From Chloroflexota bacterium (GTDB lineage Bacteria; Chloroflexota; Dehalococcoidia; Tepidiformales; Tepidiformaceae), in the NCBI GenBank assembly GCA_016191435.1, contig JACPOQ010000035.1, positions 248,001 through 312,000 on the forward strand: 64,000 bases of DNA. Direction: 5' to 3'. Shown here in pieces: positions 59,161 through 64,000 of this stretch. The notes below the pieces were generated by a model that saw only the letters and a program-made list of their open reading frames with translations, did not search any database and had not been told where the DNA came from. The translations under genes were made by a program, and so were the position numbers. Every line of letters begins with the position of its first letter. Position 1 is the stretch's first letter.

Positions 59161-60125
59161 TGCTGCCCGTCGCTGACCACGATCGTCACCGTCGTGCCGG
59201 CCGCCTGCTGGATGCCCGGCGCCGGCGACTGGTCGATAATCGTGTTCTTCGCCGCCGCGTTCGCCTGGCGCAGCTCCTTCGCGACGAAGCCCGCTTCCTG
59301 CAGCGCCGCCCTCGCGACCGCGAGCGTCTGGCCGCGCAACTCCGGGACGACGCCAGGCGTCGTCGCCAGGCCCGAGGAGCCGGCCGCCGGCGATGCGCCT
59401 GCCGCGGGCGTTTCGGCGCCGCTGCCCGCGGGGGCGAGCGTGGCGGTGCCCGCGGGGGCGAGCGTGCCGGTACCCGGGAAGTTGGCACCGTTGCTATCGC
59501 CACCGAGCTTCGAAATCAAAATGGCGAGAAGCACGATGCCGGCGACCGCCGCGATCGCGACGATGACCGCGCCCATGGTGCGCGTCTGGTGCGCCGGGTC
59601 GGTGTTGATGCGGCGAGCGGGCGTGGGCACGCCGATGTCGATGCCGATCGTTGGCTCCCAACCCACTTCCGGCTCGCGGTCGGGGTCCGATGGCCGCCGT
59701 GGGGGCTGCGGGCGTTGTGGCGGCGGCGCCTCACGGCGCGACGGGGGCCGTCCCTCTGCGGCGCGCTGCGGCGGGCCCGGCTTGCGCCATGAAGGGCGGG
59801 CCGGCCCAACGGCGCTGATCGGCTCGCGCGGGACGGGGCGGCCGCTGTTCGATCGCGCGGCCTGCGCCGTGGTTTCGGGCGCGCCCTGCTCGTGGTCGTC
59901 TTCGCGCGGGAAGAGCGACAGCATCTCCTGAGCATCCAGCCCGAGGTACTGGGAATAGGAGCGAAGGAAGCCGCGCGCATACACGGGCGCCGGGATCACC
60001 TCGAACTGCTCGGCTTCGAGCGCCTGGAGGTAGCGGCGGTTGATGCGTGTATCGCGTTCTGCGTCTTCAAGGGTGAGGCCGCGAGCTTCGCGCGCTCGCA
60101 TCAGCCGAGCCCCAAGTTCTCTCAT
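59157..60125 (-). CDS. RodZ-like HTH membrane protein with PASTA domain
   Basis: A 322-residue single-span protein. N-terminal Xre/RodZ-type HTH (RELGARLMRAREARGLTLEDAERDTRINRRYLQALE...), Pro/Arg-rich linker, transmembrane helix (MGAVIVAIAAVAGIVLLAILI), then a repeat-rich linker and a C-terminal PASTA domain (VVPELRGQTLAVARAALQEAGF...). RodZ joins cytoskeleton to the cell wall; a PASTA domain, which senses muropeptides, replaces the usual RodZ periplasmic part. It ends in the rimO start, so both share a transcript. Start at MRELGARL. Confidence 0.85.
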   Translation of the reverse strand: MRELGARLMRAREARGLTLEDAERDTRINRRYLQALEAEQFEVIPAPVYARGFLRSYSQYLGLDAQEMLSLFPREDDHEQGAPETTAQAARSNSGRPVPREPISAVGPARPSWRKPGPPQRAAEGRPPSRREAPPPQRPQPPRRPSDPDREPEVGWEPTIGIDIGVPTPARRINTDPAHQTRTMGAVIVAIAAVAGIVLLAILISKLGGDSNGANFPGTGTLAPAGTATLAPAGSGAETPAAGASPAAGSSGLATTPGVVPELRGQTLAVARAALQEAGFVAKELRQANAAAKNTIIDQSPAPGIQQAAGTTVTIVVSDGQQ

Positions 60126-60239
60126 GGCCCAACCTCTGGGGTGAACGGTCAAGGTACCATGCAGGGCTGTTATGGGTTAGCCGATGAGGAAAGGCCACCG
60201 TCCCAGGCATAGGGCCGGCTGCTGGTGGTGCGCGGCGGG

Positions 60240-61136
60240 TCAGCCCGCGGCTACGAGCACGTCGAGGCGGTGCTTCGCGAGCTCGGCCATCACCTTGGCG
60301 CCCACCCCTGCATCGGGTTCGACCACCGGCAGGCGCGGCTCGCCAATCTTGAAGCCGAGCTGGCGCAGGACGTACCGGATGGTGCTGGGGCTGCCGTTGA
60401 GGAAGCAGGCATCGGTCACCGCGCAGAGCTTGCGATGGATGGCGGCGGCCTCCGGCAAGCGGCCGGCGAGCACGTGCTCCAGCATCGCCCGCTGCTGCGA
60501 GGCGACGATGTGCGACGTGACGCTGATCGCACCCCACGCGCCCATGCACCAGAGGTGGAAGTTGTCGTTATCGTTGCCGCTCCAGATCTTGAACTCGGGG
60601 GCGCCTTCCATGACGCGGGCGGTGTGCGCGAGGTCTCCGTTCGCTTCCTTGTTGCCGATGATGTTCGGGATCTCCGCGAGCCGCAGCGTCGTCTCGACCG
60701 TCATGCCGGTGCCGACGCGGCCCGGCACGTTGTAGACGATGACCGGCAGGCTTGTGCTTTCGGCGATCGCGCGGAAATGCTGGAAGATGCCCTCTTGGGG
60801 AGGCTTGAGGTAGTAAGGGACGACACAAAGCACGGCATCGGCGCCGGCGCGCTCGGCCAGCCGCGTGAGATGGATCGAGTGGCGCGTGTCGTTGGTGCCG
60901 GAGCCCGCCACGACAGTCGCGCCGGCGCCCAGTTCCTGCTTCGTCTCTTCCCAGAGCCGCGCCTTCTCGTCGTCGTTCAGGAGCGGCGATTCGCCGGTGG
61001 TCCCGGTGACGACTACGCCGTGGTTGCCGATGCGGACGAGGTGGCCGGCGAGGCGGCGGGCGTGGGCGTAGTCGACGCTACCGTCGGGCATATAGGGCGT
61101 CACCATCGCGGTGAGGAGACGGCCGATCTCGGTCAT
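60240..61136 (-). CDS. dapA: 4-hydroxy-tetrahydrodipicolinate synthase
   Basis: A 298-residue TIM-barrel aldolase for lysine and diaminopimelate synthesis. Substrate loop VTGTTGESPLLNDDEK with Thr-Thr-Gly, catalytic Tyr in VPYYLKPPQ and Schiff-base Lys in IIGNKEANGDL, VYNVPGRVG present. Related NAL-family aldolases cannot be excluded, but these motifs fit DapA. It is the only DAP gene in the window. Confidence 0.92.
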   Translation of the reverse strand: MTEIGRLLTAMVTPYMPDGSVDYAHARRLAGHLVRIGNHGVVVTGTTGESPLLNDDEKARLWEETKQELGAGATVVAGSGTNDTRHSIHLTRLAERAGADAVLCVVPYYLKPPQEGIFQHFRAIAESTSLPVIVYNVPGRVGTGMTVETTLRLAEIPNIIGNKEANGDLAHTARVMEGAPEFKIWSGNDNDNFHLWCMGAWGAISVTSHIVASQQRAMLEHVLAGRLPEAAAIHRKLCAVTDACFLNGSPSTIRYVLRQLGFKIGEPRLPVVEPDAGVGAKVMAELAKHRLDVLVAAG

Positions 61137-61203
61137 GGTTGGGCTCCCGGAAACAGGTACCGCGCATTGTAGCGCAGGCAGGCCAGTGGCAGTTTGGAAG
61201 TTC

Positions 61204-61246
61204 GGCGTTGGGCGTTGGGGCGTTGGGCGTTGGGGCGTTGGGCGTT
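61204..61246. repeat. Heptamer repeat array (GGCGTTG/GGGCGTTG)
   Basis: Six units of GGCGTTG, some with an extra G, between the dapA start and the SnoaL-like gene. On the minus strand the sequence reads CAACGCC repeated. It is a third heptamer sequence distinct from those at 1.5 and 9.3 kb. Confidence 0.85.
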
Positions 61247-61297
61247 TGCAGGAATGCAGGCATTCACGGGCGCGGGCTCGGAGTTCCTCCAGGTTGG

Positions 61298-61678
61298 TTA
61301 GCCCCAGAGGCCCTGGCCGGCCGCCGCGTTCCAGGTCTCGGTGATCTTGCCGCCCTGGATGCGGAAGACTTCGACGCCCGACATCTCGTGGTGCTCGCCG
61401 CCGGCATCGAAGGTCATGTCGTAGCACGTCGTGAATAGCTCGCCTTGCGCCACCGTGATGACGTTCTCGAAGTGTACGTTCGCGGCGCCGGCAAGGAACT
61501 CCGCGATACGCCGCTGGTTCGCGGTGAGCGACAGGCGCTCGGCGTGGCCGTGTTCATGGCGGATGCAGGGATCGGCGATGTAGCGCGCGGCCGCCTCCGG
61601 GTTTCGCGCGTGGTACACCGCGTCGGTGTATTCGAGGATGAACGTGGTCAGGTCGCTATGGGCGGCGGCTTCGGCCAT
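61298..61678 (-). CDS. SnoaL-like protein
   Basis: A 126-residue protein of the NTF2/SnoaL fold: LTTFILEYTDAVYHARNPEA, AARYIADPCIRHEHG, GVEVFRIQGGKITETWNAAAG. The final motif GKITETWN is the strand-turn of SnoaL polyketide-cyclase-like proteins. Substrate unknown. Distinct from the other NTF2-like gene at 34.2 kb. Confidence 0.85.
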   Translation of the reverse strand: MAEAAAHSDLTTFILEYTDAVYHARNPEAAARYIADPCIRHEHGHAERLSLTANQRRIAEFLAGAANVHFENVITVAQGELFTTCYDMTFDAGGEHHEMSGVEVFRIQGGKITETWNAAAGQGLWG

Positions 61679-61756
61679 GAGGGCGCTCCAGCGGACGGCT
61701 ACCGGAATCCTACCGCCGGCGGCGCCGCTGCGCTGCAACGCACGCAAAGGCGAAAC

Positions 61757-61780
61757 GGCCCGGCGATTACCGCCGGGGCC
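61757..61780 (-). terminator. Hairpin terminator candidate
   Basis: CCCGGCG-ATTAC-CGCCGGG flanked by GGCC on both sides, followed on the minus strand by GTTTCGCCTTT, 24 bases after the stop of the duplicated-repeat secreted protein. Confidence 0.5.
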
Positions 61781-61803
61781 GGTCGAACGTTCTGGCGGGC
61801 GTG

Positions 61804-62559
61804 CTAGCTCCCGCCGGGGGTGGCCTGGGCTTTGGGGCCGCGCGGGCGGCCTTCGTTCACGAGCCGGGCGATGGCGGCAGCGGTCCGCTCTTTCGCCTTC
61901 GCTCCCTGGTCGGCGGTGAGCTTGCCGTTCGCCACCGCCTGGTCGATCTTCGCGTCCGCCGCCGCGGTCATGTCCGCGATCACCTGGTTCGGATCTTTGC
62001 CGTTCGCGGTCGCGACCTCGGCGATTGTCTGTCCGTCCTTGAGCGCCCGGGTCAGGTCCGCTACAGGGATGCCGATGCTATCCGCGGCGACCTGCAGCTC
62101 GCCCTTCACTGCGCGGATCGCATTCTTCAGCCGCGGATGGGCAGTCGGGTCCGGGACCTTGTCCATCAGCTTCGGGAGCGCTTCCTGCGCCCGGGCGTAG
62201 GCCTTGTCGTCCTGTGCCTGGGTAATCTTGCCGTCGGCGACGGCCTGGTCGAGCTTCGTCTTGATCTGCGCCAGCCCTTCGGCCTGCACGGCGGCCGGGT
62301 CCTTCCCGTTTTCGGTCAGGATCTGGTTGATGCTCTTGCCGTCCTTCAGACCCTGGGCGAACGTTTCTTTCGGCAGGCCCGTAATCTGCTCAATAGTCTT
62401 GACGGCGTCCTTCACTGTACGGACGTGCTGGCCGGCATCGGCCGAGCCACCGCCGCGATTCAGCGGGCCTTCGGCAAAGGTGATGCCCACCGCGCTGATC
62501 GCGAGCACGCCCGCAAGCCCGAGCGCGATGACCCGGCGTCGATGATGTGCGAATGACAT
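61804..62559 (-). CDS. Secreted protein with two copies of an internal repeat
   Basis: A 251-residue protein with a signal peptide (RRRVIALGLAGVLAISAVGITFA) and two similar domains: TGLPKETFAQGLKDGKSINQIL ... AQIKTKLDQAVADGKITQAQDDKA and SIGIPVADLTRALKDGQTIAEV ... ADAKIDQAVANGKLTADQGAKA. Each is a helical repeat with LKDGxSIxE/Q and DQAVADGKIT motifs, found in secreted proteins of Firmicutes and Actinobacteria. The function is unknown. Downstream is a terminator-like hairpin. Confidence 0.8.
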   Translation of the reverse strand: MSFAHHRRRVIALGLAGVLAISAVGITFAEGPLNRGGGSADAGQHVRTVKDAVKTIEQITGLPKETFAQGLKDGKSINQILTENGKDPAAVQAEGLAQIKTKLDQAVADGKITQAQDDKAYARAQEALPKLMDKVPDPTAHPRLKNAIRAVKGELQVAADSIGIPVADLTRALKDGQTIAEVATANGKDPNQVIADMTAAADAKIDQAVANGKLTADQGAKAKERTAAAIARLVNEGRPRGPKAQATPGGS

Positions 62560-62678
62560 AGTTCGTGTAGCTCCTTCGTGGTCGGTGCCGCTGGCGGCTG
62601 CCGCGGCGGTCCTTACACAAAGGGAATGGGTCCCGTGGCTGCGAAGGTGACGCGGCGGCGCGGGGCGCCCGCGGCGGT

Positions 62679-63311
62679 TTACCTGTGCTTTTCGATGAAG
62701 CGCCCTTCGAACAGCAGCAGGTCGCCTGCAGCCACGGTCACCATCGCCGGCGATTCCACGACCTCGTTGTGGACGCCGTAGGGGCTGAACGGGAGCGGGT
62801 GGTCCACGAGTTCCCAGCGCAGGCCGCTCGTCGTCACGCCCGTGCAGGCGCCCAGGGCCACCAGCGATACGACCGTGCCAACCGGCGCGTCGATGCGCGC
62901 TGTCCCCTGGACCAGTCGGATGTCGAAGTAGTCGTCGGCGATGTGCAGTTCGGGGCCGTCCCGGAACTCCACGAGCACGCTGAGGTTCGCCAGCGCGTGG
63001 TCGGCGCGCCCGCCTCCTGCGCCGACGATGTCGATGCGCGTCACGCCCGCGGCCATGCACCAGACGATCGCCTTCTCGAGGTCCGTGGTGTCGCGGTCAT
63101 CGACCGGGTGGAACGAGTCGGCGGGAAGGGAGTTGCGTGTGGCCTCCGTCACCGAGTCCAGGTCGCCGACCACCGCATGGGGTACGATGCCGAGCGCGAG
63201 CGCCTTGTCCGCGCCCCCATCCGCGGCGACGACGACGTCCGCCTCGGCAGCGAGCGCCGCCAGCAGGGCCGGAGAGGGCGTTTCCCCGTTCGCGATAAGG
63301 AGGGCGCGCAC
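62679..63311 (-). CDS. thiN: Thiamine pyrophosphokinase
   Basis: A 210-residue enzyme transferring pyrophosphate from ATP to thiamine. Core motifs VVAADGGADKALALGIVPHAVVGDLDSV, DDRDTTDLEKAI and VGAGGGRADHALANL; C-terminal beta domain with GLRWELVDHPLPF. Family length. No TPP riboswitch was seen upstream. Confidence 0.93.
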   Translation of the reverse strand: MRALLIANGETPSPALLAALAAEADVVVAADGGADKALALGIVPHAVVGDLDSVTEATRNSLPADSFHPVDDRDTTDLEKAIVWCMAAGVTRIDIVGAGGGRADHALANLSVLVEFRDGPELHIADDYFDIRLVQGTARIDAPVGTVVSLVALGACTGVTTSGLRWELVDHPLPFSPYGVHNEVVESPAMVTVAAGDLLLFEGRFIEKHR

Positions 63312-63368
63312 CAGGGGAGTGTAACGGGCGCGTGCGTTCCTGCGCTGCGCCGCCGGCCGCGCTCCAGC

Positions 63369-63962
63369 TCAGGCGGCTTCGTCCGTGTCGCCGGTGCCAT
63401 TAGCGGCGGCCACCAGGACGCGCACGAACGCATGCTGCGCTGGCGTCAGGTCGGCGAAGCTGACCTCGAGGATCGACTGCCGGCCCTCCGCGCGGCTACT
63501 GTTCAGCGTGCAGCCGAGCCGCGCGCTATAGCCGTGCGAATCGACGGCTATTTCGAGCGCCTTGCCGCCCGGCCGCGCCGGCACCTCAATCATCATGCCT
63601 TCGAGGGTGACGGCGCGGATCGTGCCGGTCTGGCGCGAGTTCCCGAGCACCGAGCGCACCTCCGCGCGGATCGCCAGTGGTTCGAAGTCGGCGCGGTCGA
63701 GCGGCGCCCAACCGAGGCGCAATGCGAACACCGCAACATGTCCCTTCGCGGCGACGAACTCGCCATCTGCGGCAAGCCGCAACGGGTAGGTGCCGGCGAC
63801 CATCGCCACCGCGTCGCCGATGTCGAGTTCGCACAGGTCGCTGAGTGTCAGCGCAACGCCGCCTTCGGAGGCGCGCAACACAGTCCCCCGGCACGTCGCC
63901 GCCGTCCCGGCGAGCTTGCGCACCAGGACGATCAAATCGCCCGGCCGGACGTTGTGTTCCAC
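63369..63962 (-). CDS. PilZ-domain-like protein
   Basis: A 197-residue protein with an N-terminal PilZN/YcgR-type beta region (VRPGDLIVLVRKLAGTAATCRGTV) and a C-terminal PilZ-like part (RAEVRSVLGNSRQTGTIRAVTLEGMMIEVP ... ILEVSFADLTPAQHAFVRVLVA). The canonical RxxxR and DxSxxG are only approximate (RSVLGNSRQTG, TLEGMM), so c-di-GMP binding is uncertain. It begins near the window edge; 38 bases beyond its start carry nothing recognisable. Confidence 0.6.
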   Translation of the reverse strand: MEHNVRPGDLIVLVRKLAGTAATCRGTVLRASEGGVALTLSDLCELDIGDAVAMVAGTYPLRLAADGEFVAAKGHVAVFALRLGWAPLDRADFEPLAIRAEVRSVLGNSRQTGTIRAVTLEGMMIEVPARPGGKALEIAVDSHGYSARLGCTLNSSRAEGRQSILEVSFADLTPAQHAFVRVLVAAANGTGDTDEAA

Positions 63963-64000
63963 ACGTAGGGATCGGCAGCGAAGCGTCCCGCCCGTAGTGG

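Noticed and set aside
1-64000. rRNA genes, CRISPR arrays, transposases, integrases or attachment sites
   Set aside because: None of the conserved sequences (rRNA cores, spaced direct repeats of 25-40 bases, DDE or tyrosine-recombinase motifs) was seen by reading; very divergent elements could be missed.

Overview
The window is GC-rich, densely packed bacterial chromosome. It holds about 77 protein genes, mostly in short operons with frequent 4-base ATGA stop/start overlaps, and no rRNA, convincing tRNA, CRISPR array, prophage or transposase. The type of content (Trp-specific T-box leader, Gram-positive-type SOS box CGAAC-N4-GTTCG, MscL, DUF5317, CADD-like and four-helix-bundle genes, many tiny zinc-ribbon proteins, large STAND/BTAD regulator) fits a member of the Chloroflexota or a neighbouring Gram-positive-like lineage. 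That assignment is an inference from gene families, not from a marker gene.

Layout. 1-3270: a tryptophan T-box operon on the minus strand (trpB2-type synthase, CADD-like p-aminobenzoate synthase, four-helix-bundle protein, trpS). 3274-4217: a VapBC toxin-antitoxin pair with its own palindromic operator and a TTG-started small gene. 4366-10208: acyl-CoA dehydrogenase, queC, PRC-barrel protein, secreted protein, GNAT acetyltransferase, rRNA methyltransferase, Fpg-type glycosylase. 10279-14140: a nitrate/sulfonate-type ABC transporter operon (binding protein, permease, ATPase) ending in a molybdopterin oxidoreductase. 14302-17409: an unusual heptad-repeat protein, zinc-ribbon proteins, a double Nudix hydrolase. 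17453-21545: a 1055-residue STAND-TPR-BTAD regulator followed by a 29-residue secreted-peptide gene and a DUF5317 membrane protein; an 11-bp-period direct repeat typical of SARP/BTAD sites lies just upstream of the peptide gene. 21649-28535: mscL, PHP protein, lipoprotein, a divergent pirin/MarR pair with two identical-arm operators spaced 31 bp, rsmE, an enoyl-CoA hydratase. 28658-40698: dnaE, pth, DinB, PIG-L deacetylase, SDR, metallopeptidase, double VOC protein, lipid kinase. 40959-42648: FTR1 iron permease and a double-cupredoxin lipoprotein behind a DtxR/IdeR-like box. 42676-49516: an unrecognised helical protein, CapA, HDOD, small zinc-ribbon and membrane proteins, holA, HxlR regulator. 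49663-56308: CoA transferase, alkyltransferase-like protein, cytochrome P450, Nudix, PIG-L, lexA with SOS box, an orphan OppD-type ATPase. 56443-63962: glnA, rimO, a RodZ-PASTA protein, dapA, SnoaL-like protein, a secreted duplicated-repeat protein, thiamine pyrophosphokinase and a PilZ-like protein.

The most interesting unit is the regulator/peptide/DUF5317 locus at 17.4-21.5 kb, which has the parts expected of a peptide-linked regulatory circuit. Next are the Trp T-box operon carrying an apparently intact self-sacrificing p-aminobenzoate synthase, and the protein at 14302-14934 with 20 uninterrupted heptads each holding an invariant glutamine. Several intergenic regions carry short heptanucleotide tandem repeats of different sequence. 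Start sites were chosen by eye from Shine-Dalgarno spacing; functions rest on motif and family recognition without database searches.
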